Positions 51,654 through 60,050 of a stretch of DNA of 64,000 bases are shown here, piece by piece; position 1 is the stretch's first letter, and each line of letters opens with the position of its first letter. Location: NCBI RefSeq assembly GCF_014655595.1, contig NZ_BNBL01000003.1, positions 458,958-522,957 on the forward strand. Reading direction: 5' to 3'. Below the pieces are notes generated by a model, which was not told the origin of the DNA, ran no database searches, and saw nothing but the letters and a program-made list of their open reading frames with translations. The stretch is from Streptomyces griseocarneus (GTDB taxonomy: Bacteria; Actinomycetota; Actinomycetes; Streptomycetales; Streptomycetaceae). Made by a program: the position numbers and the translations under genes.

Positions 51654-53873
51654 CTATTTTTCCGGAGATTCTTCGGACGTGTCCTGGGACACGTCTTCCG
51701 AGGCCGGCTCGTCGCCTGCGCACAGGGCGAGGACGTCGGCTCCGAACCTGCCGAGCTTGCGTCCTCCGACTCCAGAGATGCTCGCCAGCTCCGATTCGGT
51801 TCCCGGTACGGCCTCGGCGATCGCGAGGAGCGTCTTGTCGGTGAAGACGCAGAAGGCGGGCTGGCCCAGCAGCTGGGCCTGGGTGGCCCGCCAGTCGCGC
51901 AGGCGTTCGTAGAGCGCCTCGTCCAGCTCCGAGGGGCAGTCCTCGCACCGCATGAGCTTGATCTCACCGGCGTCGGTCAGGGTCCGCCCGCAGACCCTGC
52001 AGCGCACCGGACCGCGCCGCGCCCGGGTGCCGCCGCGCTCGATGCCGCCCCGCCCGGGGCCCGCGCCCGCGGCAGAGCCGGCCGAGCCGGGGCGCGGGGC
52101 GGCCGAGCCCGGCCGCAGTCCGTTGAGGAAGCGCGTGGGCCGCCGGGAGGCCCGGCCGCCGGGGGTCCGGGACAGCGCCCAGGACAGGGACAGGTGCTTC
52201 CTGGCGCGGGTGACGCCGACATAGAGGAGCCGGCGCTCCTCCTCCACCTGCTCGTCGGTCTTGGCGTAGGTGATCGGCATCATGCCCTCGGCCAGCCCGA
52301 CCAGGAAGACGGCGTCCCACTCCAGGCCCTTGGCGGCGTGCAGTGAGGCCAGCGTCACACCCTCGACGGTCGGCGCGTGCTGGGCGCTCGCCCGCTCGTC
52401 CAGCTCCGCGACGAGGTCGGCGAGCGTGGCCTCGGGGCGGGCCCGCACGAAGTCCTCGGCCAGCCGCACCAGGGCCGCCAGCGACTCCCAGCGGTCCCGC
52501 ACCGCGCCCGACCCGGCCGGCGGCTCCGGCGTCCAGCCCCGGGTGCTGAGCACGGCCCGCACCTGGGCCGGCACGTCCTCGGCACCGGCCAGCTGGGGGT
52601 CGGAGTGGTGGCCGGCGCGGGCGGCGCCGCGCAGCAGCAGCCCGGCCTCGCGCACCTCGGGCCGCTCGAAGAACCGCTCGGCGCCGCGCAGCTGGTAGGG
52701 CACCCCGGCGTCGGCGAGGGCCTGTTCGTACACCTCGGACTGGGCGTTGATGCGGTAGAGGATGGCGATCTCGCTGGCGGGCACGCCGGAGTCGATGAGG
52801 TCCTTCACGCGCCGGGCGGTGCCCTCGGCCTCGGCGGGCTCGTCGACGTACTCGGCGTAGACCGGCTCGGGGCCCGGGTCGCGCTGGGAGATCAGCTCCA
52901 GCCTGCTCTCGGCGGCCCGGCCGCGGGCGGCCGAGAGCAGGCCGTTGGCCAGGTGGACCACCTGGGGGGTGGAGCGGTAGTCCCGGACGAGCTTGATCAC
53001 CGTGGCGTGCGGATGGCGGACGCGGAAGTTGAGCAGGTGGTCGGGGGTGGCGCCGGTGAAGGAGTAAATCGTCTGGCTGGCGTCGCCGACGACGCACAGG
53101 GTGTCGCGGTCGCCCAGCCAGAGCTCGAGCAGCCGCTGCTGCAGGGGGCTGACGTCCTGGTACTCGTCGACCACGAAGTGCTGGTACTGGCGGCGCACGG
53201 TCTCGGCGATGTCGTGCCGGTCCTGGAGCACGCCCACCGTCAGCAGCAGGACGTCCTCGAAGTCGATCGTGCCGCGCTCGCGCTTGAGCTGTTCGTACAT
53301 GCCGTAGACCCGGGCGATCTCGGCGGGGTCGCGCGGGACCTCCCGGCCGCACTTGGCGGCGGCGGCCGGATAGTCCTCAGGGACGGTCTGGGTGACCTTC
53401 GCCCACTCGATCTCGCCGGTCACGTCGCGCAGCTCGTTGCGGTCGAGGCGGATACGGCAGCGGGCCGCCGCCTCCGCGACGACCTGCACCTTGCGCTCCA
53501 GCAGCCGGGGCAGGTCACCGCCGACGGCCTTGGGCCAGAAGTACTGCAGCTGGCGCAGGGCGGCGGAGTGGAACGTACGGGCCTGGACGCCGCCCGCGCC
53601 GAGCTGGCGCAGCCGGCCGCGCATCTCGCCCGCCGCGCGGTTGGTGAACGTGACCGCGAGGACGCTCGCGGGCTGCAGCACCCCGGACCGCACGCCGTAG
53701 GCGATACGGTGGGTGATCGCCCGGGTCTTGCCCGTACCGGCGCCGGCCAGCACGCACACCGGCCCGCTCAGGGCCGTGGCCACCTCGCGCTGCTCGGGGT
53801 CGAGCCCGTCGAGCACCGCGTCGGCGGAGGCCGGCACCTGAGGGAAGAGGGTGGAGTGCGTTGCTGCTGTCAC
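51654..53873 (-). CDS. uvrD2: UvrD2-type DNA helicase with HRDC domain
   Basis: Superfamily 1A 3'-5' helicase, 739 aa. Walker A LAGAGTGKTRAITHR, motif Ia TFTNRAAGEMR, Walker B VVDEYQDVSPLQQ, motif III DASQTIYSFTGA, motif IV VRDYRSTPQ and motifs V/VI LASLHAAKGLEWDAV and YVGVTRARKHL. The C-terminus has the tetracysteine module CRVCG...CEDC and an HRDC domain (about 640-715), the arrangement of mycobacterial UvrD2, which is essential there. GTG start at 53873. Located directly upstream of the wblC leader on the same strand. Confidence 0.94.
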   Translation of the reverse strand: MTAATHSTLFPQVPASADAVLDGLDPEQREVATALSGPVCVLAGAGTGKTRAITHRIAYGVRSGVLQPASVLAVTFTNRAAGEMRGRLRQLGAGGVQARTFHSAALRQLQYFWPKAVGGDLPRLLERKVQVVAEAAARCRIRLDRNELRDVTGEIEWAKVTQTVPEDYPAAAAKCGREVPRDPAEIARVYGMYEQLKRERGTIDFEDVLLLTVGVLQDRHDIAETVRRQYQHFVVDEYQDVSPLQQRLLELWLGDRDTLCVVGDASQTIYSFTGATPDHLLNFRVRHPHATVIKLVRDYRSTPQVVHLANGLLSAARGRAAESRLELISQRDPGPEPVYAEYVDEPAEAEGTARRVKDLIDSGVPASEIAILYRINAQSEVYEQALADAGVPYQLRGAERFFERPEVREAGLLLRGAARAGHHSDPQLAGAEDVPAQVRAVLSTRGWTPEPPAGSGAVRDRWESLAALVRLAEDFVRARPEATLADLVAELDERASAQHAPTVEGVTLASLHAAKGLEWDAVFLVGLAEGMMPITYAKTDEQVEEERRLLYVGVTRARKHLSLSWALSRTPGGRASRRPTRFLNGLRPGSAAPRPGSAGSAAGAGPGRGGIERGGTRARRGPVRCRVCGRTLTDAGEIKLMRCEDCPSELDEALYERLRDWRATQAQLLGQPAFCVFTDKTLLAIAEAVPGTESELASISGVGGRKLGRFGADVLALCAGDEPASEDVSQDTSEESPEK

Positions 53874-53955
53874 CCCGCCATGCTGCCAGGTCCACGGCGG
53901 CGACCGGGAATGTCGTCCACAGCCGAGCCCGTATTGTCGTACTGATACGACTGGC

Positions 53956-53982
53956 GGGAATGACAGCGACCGAGTGCGCGTT
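53956..53982 (+). promoter_or_regulatory. Sigma-R-dependent promoter of the mycoredoxin gene
   Basis: GGGAAT (53956-53961), 18-bp spacer, GTT (53980-53982), an exact match to the sigma-R consensus, about 50 bp upstream of the gene start. A second GGGAAT at 53906 has GTA after 19 bp and is weaker. Confidence 0.85.
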
Positions 53983-54033
53983 CTCCTTCCGGAATTACAC
54001 CGCGGAAACACAAGGAAAAGGAGCGCGGGTCGC

Positions 54034-54276
54034 ATGTCGAGCAGCGTGACGATGTACAGCACGACGTGGTGCGGCTACTGCCGTCGTCTGAAGAGCCAGA
54101 TGGACCGCGAGGGCATCACGTACAACGAGATCAACATCGAGCTCGACGCCGACTCGGCGGCCTTCGTGGAGAAGGCGAACGGTGGCAACCAGACGGTCCC
54201 CACCGTTCTCTTCGCGGACGGCTCCACGCTCACCAACCCCTCGCTGGCCCAGGTCAAGGCCAAGATCGGGGTCTGA
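54034..54276 (+). CDS. Mycoredoxin (glutaredoxin-like, mycothiol-dependent)
   Basis: 80-aa thioredoxin-fold protein with the WCGYC active site (TTWCGYCRRLK, about 12-16) typical of mycoredoxin-1, and TVPTVLFADG with the cis-Pro. It reduces mycothiol mixed disulfides. ATG at 54034 with AAGGAAAAGGAG upstream. Its promoter matches sigma-R, consistent with the known sigma-R regulon. Convergent with nudC, the two stops only seven bases apart. Confidence 0.93.
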   Translation: MSSSVTMYSTTWCGYCRRLKSQMDREGITYNEINIELDADSAAFVEKANGGNQTVPTVLFADGSTLTNPSLAQVKAKIGV

Positions 54277-54283
54277 GCACCCG

Positions 54284-55213
54284 CTACGGCAGTTGCTCGC
54301 CGTACCAGAGTTCGATCAGCCGGGCCGCGATCGAGATGCCGGTGGGAGGTAGGACCTCCCCGGTCTTGAACGCGGCCCGCAGCTCGTCCCGCGAGAACCA
54401 GCGCGCCTCGTGGATCTCCTCGCCGTCCACCTGGATGTCCGCGGAGGTGGCGCGCGCCATGAAGCCCAGCATCAGGCTGGACGGGAAGGGCCAGGGCTGG
54501 CTGGCGACGTACTCCACGTCGCCGACGGTCACGCCCGCCTCCTCGGCGACCTCGCGGCGCACCGCCTGCTCGATGGACTCGCCCGGCTCGACGAAGCCCG
54601 CGAGCGTCGAGAAGCGGCCCTCCGGCCAGTGCATCTGCCGGCCCAGCAGCGCACGGTCCCGCTCGTCGGTCACCAGCATGATCACGGCCGGGTCGGTACG
54701 GGGGTAGTGCTCGGCGCCGCAGGCCGGGCAGCGGCGGATGTGGCCCGCCGCCGCGATCACCGTGCGCTCGCCGCAGCGGGAGCAGAAGCGGTGCAGCCGC
54801 TGCCAGTTCTCCAGGGCGACGGCGTGCACGAGCAGGCCCGCGTCGCGCGGGGACAGCAGCAGGCCCGCCTCGCGCAGCCCCGCCGGGCGCGCCGACTGGT
54901 CCATGCGGCCGGGCAGGGCGTCCTTCTGCAGGGCGAAGTAGGCGACGCCGTCCTCATCCTGGCCCAGGAAGTAGCGGTGCGTCTCGGTGACGGGCGCCTC
55001 GAATGCGGGCGTCATCACCAGCTCGGTGCGGCCGTCGGGGGTGTCGTCGATCAGCGCCTGGCCGCCGGAGACCACGAAGACCCGCGTCGAGGGGTGGCTC
55101 CACGCCGCGGAGAGCCAGGCCTCGTCCAGGCGGTGGTGCGCGGCGCGGTCGATGCCGCTCGCCCCGCTGAGCGTGATCGGCCGTTCGGCTGCGAATTCGG
55201 TCCAGGTGGTCAC
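54284..55213 (-). CDS. nudC: NudC NAD(+) diphosphatase / RNA decapping hydrolase
   Basis: 309 aa. N-terminal domain, zinc ribbon FCSRCGE...RCPACG, Nudix box GFVEPGESIEQAVRREVAEEAGV and the NudC signature SQPWPFPSSLMLGF. Cleaves NADH/NAD and removes NAD caps from RNA. The GTG at 55213 has GGAAG upstream. Confidence 0.94.
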   Translation of the reverse strand: MTTWTEFAAERPITLSGASGIDRAAHHRLDEAWLSAAWSHPSTRVFVVSGGQALIDDTPDGRTELVMTPAFEAPVTETHRYFLGQDEDGVAYFALQKDALPGRMDQSARPAGLREAGLLLSPRDAGLLVHAVALENWQRLHRFCSRCGERTVIAAAGHIRRCPACGAEHYPRTDPAVIMLVTDERDRALLGRQMHWPEGRFSTLAGFVEPGESIEQAVRREVAEEAGVTVGDVEYVASQPWPFPSSLMLGFMARATSADIQVDGEEIHEARWFSRDELRAAFKTGEVLPPTGISIAARLIELWYGEQLP

Positions 55214-55289
55214 GGCTGCTTCCAACTCCCCCTACGGAATGGTGTCTTGCCTCTGACTGCCGGCGCGCACGCGTGCCCGCCGGCGCGTA

Positions 55290-56690
55290 CTAGCGGGCGG
55301 GCGCGTTCCCGGCCAGGTCGCCCCACAGGTACGCGGCGGTCTCCACGCCCTTCATGAGGAGATCCAGTTCGACCTTCTCGTTCGGCGCGTGCCAGCCGTC
55401 CGACGGCACCGAGATGCCCAGGAACAGCACCGGGACGCCGAGCACGTCCTGCAGGTCGGCTGCGGGGCCGGAGCCGCCCTCGCGCGTGAAGCGGATCTTC
55501 TGCCCGAAGGCGCGGCCCATGGCGCGCGCGACCGAGCGCAGGTACGGGTGGTCGAGGGGTGTGAGGCAGGGGCGGGTCGCGCCCCAGAACGTCACCTCGT
55601 GCCGGATGCCCTCCGGCAGGCGGGCCGCCACCCAGTCGCGGACGTCCTGCTGGATGCGGTCCGCGTCCTGCCCGGCCACCAGCCGGAAGGAGAGCTTGAG
55701 CTGGGCGGAGGAGGGAACGATCGTCTTGCCGCCGGGGCCCTGGTAGCCCCCGCCCAGGCCGTTCACCTCGGCCGTCGGGCGGGCCCAGATCCGCTCGAGC
55801 GTGCTGTAGCCGGCCTCGCCGAGCGCGCCGTGCGAGTGGGCCGTGCGCAGCCAGCGCTCCTCGTCGAACGGGAGCTCGGCGAAGAGCTCGCGCTCGGCGT
55901 CCGTCAGCTCGACTATGCCGTCGTAGAAGCCGGGGATCGCCACGCGGCGGTCCTCGTCGTGCAGCGCGGCGGCCAGGCGCGCCGCCTCGAGCGCCGGGTT
56001 GGGCACGGCGCCGCCGAACGAGCCGGAGTGGATGTCCTGGTCCGGGCCGTGGAGGTCGATCTGGCAGTCGGTGAGGCCGCGCATGCCCGTGCACACCGTC
56101 GGGGTGTCCTCGGACCACATGCCGGTGTCCGAGACGATCACGGCATCGCAGGCCAGGCGGTCGGCGCGGGCCTTGATCAGGGCGGGGAAGCTCGGCGAGC
56201 CGGACTCCTCCTCGCCCTCGATCAGGAGCTTCAGATTGACGGCGGGGGCGGTGCGGCCGGTGGCCGCGAGGTGGGCCCGCACGCCCAGGGTGTGGAAGAA
56301 CACCTGGCCCTTGTCGTCGGCGGCGCCGCGCGCGTACAGCCTGCCGTCGACGGTCGTGGGCTCGAACGGGTCGGTGTGCCAGCCGTCCTCGCGGGCGGCC
56401 GGCTGGACGTCGTGGTGGCCGTAGACCAGGACGGTGGGGGCGTTCTCGTCGCCGGAGGGCCACTCGGCGAAGACCGCCGGGGCGCCGTCCGTCTCCCAGA
56501 CCTCGGCCGTCGGGAAGCCCGTCTCCTCGAGCTTCGCCGCCAGCCACTCCGCACTGCGCCGCACGTCCCCCGCACGGGCCGGGTCGGCCGACACGGACGG
56601 GATGCGCAGCCACTCGGCGAGGTCGTCGAGGAAGGCCGCGCGATGGGCGTCGATGTACGTGCGGACGGCGCTGTCCGGGGTGTTGCTCAT
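55290..56690 (-). CDS. M20-family dipeptidase/metallopeptidase
   Basis: 466 aa. Metal ligands and catalytic residues in VLVYGHHDVQPA (His, Asp), GAADDKG (bridging Asp), LLIEGEEESGS (catalytic Glu and ligand) and the C-terminal HAPNE. IHSGSFGG is the lid-domain signature. Of the M20A dipeptidase/CNDP type. ATG 56690 after a poor ribosome site. The longer upstream open frame is the antisense-like shadow of the helicase gene and was not used. Confidence 0.92.
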   Translation of the reverse strand: MSNTPDSAVRTYIDAHRAAFLDDLAEWLRIPSVSADPARAGDVRRSAEWLAAKLEETGFPTAEVWETDGAPAVFAEWPSGDENAPTVLVYGHHDVQPAAREDGWHTDPFEPTTVDGRLYARGAADDKGQVFFHTLGVRAHLAATGRTAPAVNLKLLIEGEEESGSPSFPALIKARADRLACDAVIVSDTGMWSEDTPTVCTGMRGLTDCQIDLHGPDQDIHSGSFGGAVPNPALEAARLAAALHDEDRRVAIPGFYDGIVELTDAERELFAELPFDEERWLRTAHSHGALGEAGYSTLERIWARPTAEVNGLGGGYQGPGGKTIVPSSAQLKLSFRLVAGQDADRIQQDVRDWVAARLPEGIRHEVTFWGATRPCLTPLDHPYLRSVARAMGRAFGQKIRFTREGGSGPAADLQDVLGVPVLFLGISVPSDGWHAPNEKVELDLLMKGVETAAYLWGDLAGNAPAR

Positions 56691-56737
56691 GACATCGAGC
56701 CTATCCGTACACGTGGTGTGACCGGGACCGGGTTTCG

Positions 56738-59700
56738 TCACACCGCCCCTTCCGGGGGTCGCACCGCCTCCTCCGGGAGGGCGGCGGCGTCGCCGAGGAG
56801 GATGCGCTCCAGCCCGGCCCTGTCCGGCAGGCCGGGCGGGCGGACCGTCTCGCCGTCGCGGACGTAGACGAACGCGGCCGTGACGGAGGACACCGGCAGG
56901 CCGTGCTGCTCGGCCCAGGCGAGGCGGTAGACCGCCAGCTGGAGGGGGTCGGCGTCGTGGGCCCGGTTGGTCTTCCAGTCGACGATCTCGTAGCTCTCCG
57001 CCCCGTCGGTGCCGGTCCGGTAGACCGCGTCGATGCGGCCGCGGATCACGCGGCCCGCGAGGGTGAGCTGGAAGGGGGCCTCCACGCGGTACGGCGTGCG
57101 GCGGGCGTACGGGGTGCGCTCGAAGGCCTCCTTCAGCGCGGCCAGGTCGCGCTCGTCGGCGATCTCCGGGGCGTCCTCGGGGCCGCCGGGGAGCTCGTCG
57201 GGGCCCAGGAGGGGAAGCGGGAGGGCCTCGAAGCGGGACTCCACCCAGGCGTGGAAGCGGGTGCCCCGGCGGGCGGCGGGCTGCGGGCGGCGGGGCATGG
57301 GGCGGGCCAGGTCGCGGGCGAACCCGTCCGGGTCGGCGGCCAGGTGGACCAGCTGGGAGGCGCTCAGGGCGGGGGGTACGACGACGTCGCGCACCGTGGC
57401 GCGGGCGCGCCGGAGCTCGCCGGCCAGGGCGGTGAGGTCGCGGTCCCAGGAGGCGACCGCGCGGGCCTCCTCCGGAGCGAGCTCCCCGGGAGTGCGGGGC
57501 CGGTGGGCGTCGTCCGGGCGGGCGTCGTCCAGGTGCGCGTCGTTCAGGTGGGCCAGCACCGCGTCCGCCGCCTCGCGGCGGCGGGCCAGCGCGTCCCGGT
57601 CCAGGGGCAGGGGCCAGGCGTGGTCCTTCGCCGCCTCCTCCAGGGCCGGGTTCGCCTCGTCCTCCCCCGGGACCTCGGCCCAGGCGTCGACCTCGCCGTG
57701 GCCCGCCTCGCAGTGCGCGCGCAGGCGCTCCAGGAACTCGGAGGGGCCGCGCTTGCGCTTCTGCGCGGGGCCCCACCAGTGGCCGGAGGCGAGCAGGAGG
57801 GAGCGGGGGCGGGTGAAGGTCACGTAGCCCAGGCGCAGCTCCTCGGTGGCCTTGTGGTCCTTCATCGCCTGCTGATAGGCCTTCAGGCCCTTGCCGTCCC
57901 ACTTCTCCACCGCCGGCAGGGTCTCCGCGTCGCCGCGCAGGACGTGCGGGAGGACCTTGGCGTGCGCCGTCCAGGAGTCGGCGCCCTTGGTGCTCGGGAA
58001 CCTGTCCGCCACCAGGCCGGGGACGGCCACGACGTCCCACTCGAGGCCCTTCGACTTGTGCGCCGTGAGGATCTTCACGGTGTTCTCGCCGCCGGGCAGC
58101 GAGCTGTCCAGGCCCTTCTCGTACTGCGCGGCCGTGCGCAGGAAGCCCAGGAACGCCGGGAGCGTCGTCTCGCCGTCCAGGGCCGCGAAGCCCGCCGCGA
58201 TGTCGAGGAACTGCTTGAGGGTCTCCCTGCGGCGGGCCGCCAGCGCCTGCGGGGAGGCCTCCAGCTCGACCTCGAGGCCCGTGGTGGCCAGGACGCGGTG
58301 CAGGACGTCCATCAGGGGGTCGGGCAGGGCGCGCCTGAGGTCGCGGAGCTCGGCCGCCAGGCGGGCGAAGCGGACGCGGGCCTCGGGAGAGAAGGGGAGG
58401 CCGTCGTCCGGGGCGTCGGCGGCGAGGAACGTGTCGAGGGCGTCCGCCAGGGAGACCACCTCGGCCGGGTCCACGCCCTCCACCGCCTCGGCCAGGCGGC
58501 GCTCGGGGTCCGTGCCGGTGCCGGCGTAGGGCACCAGCGTGCGGGCGCGGCGGCCCAGCAGGGCCAGGTCGCGGGGGCCGGTCCGCCAGCGGGGGCCGGT
58601 CAGGAGACGGACCAGGGAGGCGTTGGCGGTGGGGTCGTGGAGGACCTCGCAGACCGCCACCAGGTCGGCGATCTCGGGGAGGTGGAGCAGCCCGGACAGG
58701 CCCACGACCTCGACGGGCAGCTCGCGGCGGACCAGGGCGGCCTGGATCTCGGCGAAGTCCGTGGCCGTGCGGCACAGGACGGCGATGTCGCCCGGGCGCG
58801 TGCCGGTGCGCACCAGGTGGGCGAGGCGGTCCGCCAGCCAGTCGAGCTCGTCGGCGTGGGTGGGCAGCAGGGCGCAGCGCACCACGCCGTCGCGCTCGGC
58901 GCCCGGCGCGGGGCGCAGGGCCTCCACGCCCGCGTGCCGCTCGCGGAGGGGGGCGGCGAGGGCGTTGGCGAGGTCGAGGAGGCGGCCGCCGCTGCGGCGG
59001 TTCTCGCTGAGGGTGTGGCGGCGGGCCGGGCGGCCGTCGGCGTGGGGGAAGTGGGCGGGGAAGTCGTCGAGGTTGGCCACGGACGCGCCGCGCCAGCCGT
59101 AGATGGCCTGGCAGGGGTCGCCGACGGCGGTGACCGCGTGGCCCGTGCCGCCGCCGAAGAGGCCGGCCAGGAGGATGCGCTGGGCGACGGAGGTGTCCTG
59201 GTACTCGTCGAGGAGGACGACCGCGAACTGCTCGCGCAGGATGCGGCCGACCTCGGGACGGCTGCGGGCGAGCTCGGCGCACAGGGCGATCTGGTCGCCG
59301 AAGTCGAGGAGGTCGCGGCGGTTCTTCTCGCGGCGGTACGCCTCGACGAGGCCGAGCAGCTCCAGGCGGGCCCGGGCGGCGTCGGGCACCTTGCGCAGGT
59401 CGGCGTTGGAGAGCCGGGCGCCCTCGAGGGCGGTCAGCAGCTCGCGGTCGTGGGCGCGCAGCCGGGAGGGGTCCACGAGGTGCTCGGACAGCTCGCCGTC
59501 GAGGGCGAGGAGGTCGGCGACCAGGTCGGCGAAGGAGTGGGTGAGGGCGGGGTGGGGGCCCGGGGAGGCGCGCAGGACGCGGGCGGCGAGCTGGAAGCGG
59601 GTGGCGTCGGCGAGGAGGCGGGTGGTGGGCTCGAGGCCGATGCGCAGGCCGTGCTCCTTCAGGAGGCGGCCGGCGAAGGCGTGGTAGGTGGAGATCTGGG

Positions 59701-60049
59701 GCTCGCCGCCCGCGGTGGTGTCGTCCTGCGGCTCGCCGGGGGCGATGCCGGCCTCCCCCAGGGCCCGGCGCACGCGCTCGGCCAGCTCGCCGGCCGCCTT
59801 GTTGGTGAAGGTCAGGCCGAGGACCTGCTCGGGGGCGACCTGTCCGGTGCCGACCAGCCAGACCACGCGCGCGGCCATGACCGTGGTCTTGCCGGACCCG
59901 GCGCCGGCCACGATGACCTGAGGGGCGAGCGGCGCGGTGATGCAGGCCGTCTGCTCCGGGGTGAACGGGATGCCGAGGAGCTCCTTGAGCTGCTCGGGGT
60001 CGGTCAGGCGCGGGGTCACACCGGTAACGCTAACGGGGGGCACTGACAC
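56738..60049 (-). CDS. adnB: AdnB-like helicase-nuclease subunit
   Basis: 1103 aa. UvrD-type helicase (Walker A VAGAGSGKTTVMAAR, motif Ia TFTNKAAGEL, Walker B VVLLDEYQDTS, motif III PCQAIYGWRGAS, LTAHKSKGLEWDVV) followed by a C-terminal RecB-like nuclease with RGRIDAVYRTG, EIVDWKTNRA and QLAVYRLAW. It partners AdnA in the actinobacterial double-strand break resection motor. GTG 60049 lies one base past the adnA stop. Assignment as AdnB rather than AdnA follows from gene order and the AGAGSGKT Walker A. Confidence 0.88.
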   Translation of the reverse strand: MSVPPVSVTGVTPRLTDPEQLKELLGIPFTPEQTACITAPLAPQVIVAGAGSGKTTVMAARVVWLVGTGQVAPEQVLGLTFTNKAAGELAERVRRALGEAGIAPGEPQDDTTAGGEPQISTYHAFAGRLLKEHGLRIGLEPTTRLLADATRFQLAARVLRASPGPHPALTHSFADLVADLLALDGELSEHLVDPSRLRAHDRELLTALEGARLSNADLRKVPDAARARLELLGLVEAYRREKNRRDLLDFGDQIALCAELARSRPEVGRILREQFAVVLLDEYQDTSVAQRILLAGLFGGGTGHAVTAVGDPCQAIYGWRGASVANLDDFPAHFPHADGRPARRHTLSENRRSGGRLLDLANALAAPLRERHAGVEALRPAPGAERDGVVRCALLPTHADELDWLADRLAHLVRTGTRPGDIAVLCRTATDFAEIQAALVRRELPVEVVGLSGLLHLPEIADLVAVCEVLHDPTANASLVRLLTGPRWRTGPRDLALLGRRARTLVPYAGTGTDPERRLAEAVEGVDPAEVVSLADALDTFLAADAPDDGLPFSPEARVRFARLAAELRDLRRALPDPLMDVLHRVLATTGLEVELEASPQALAARRRETLKQFLDIAAGFAALDGETTLPAFLGFLRTAAQYEKGLDSSLPGGENTVKILTAHKSKGLEWDVVAVPGLVADRFPSTKGADSWTAHAKVLPHVLRGDAETLPAVEKWDGKGLKAYQQAMKDHKATEELRLGYVTFTRPRSLLLASGHWWGPAQKRKRGPSEFLERLRAHCEAGHGEVDAWAEVPGEDEANPALEEAAKDHAWPLPLDRDALARRREAADAVLAHLNDAHLDDARPDDAHRPRTPGELAPEEARAVASWDRDLTALAGELRRARATVRDVVVPPALSASQLVHLAADPDGFARDLARPMPRRPQPAARRGTRFHAWVESRFEALPLPLLGPDELPGGPEDAPEIADERDLAALKEAFERTPYARRTPYRVEAPFQLTLAGRVIRGRIDAVYRTGTDGAESYEIVDWKTNRAHDADPLQLAVYRLAWAEQHGLPVSSVTAAFVYVRDGETVRPPGLPDRAGLERILLGDAAALPEEAVRPPEGAV

Positions 60050-60050
60050 C

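Noticed and set aside
55290..59282. A 1330-codon minus-strand frame joining the M20 peptidase to upstream sequence
   Set aside because: The upstream part is Pro/Arg-rich out-of-frame reading of adnB. The peptidase has its own ATG at 56690.
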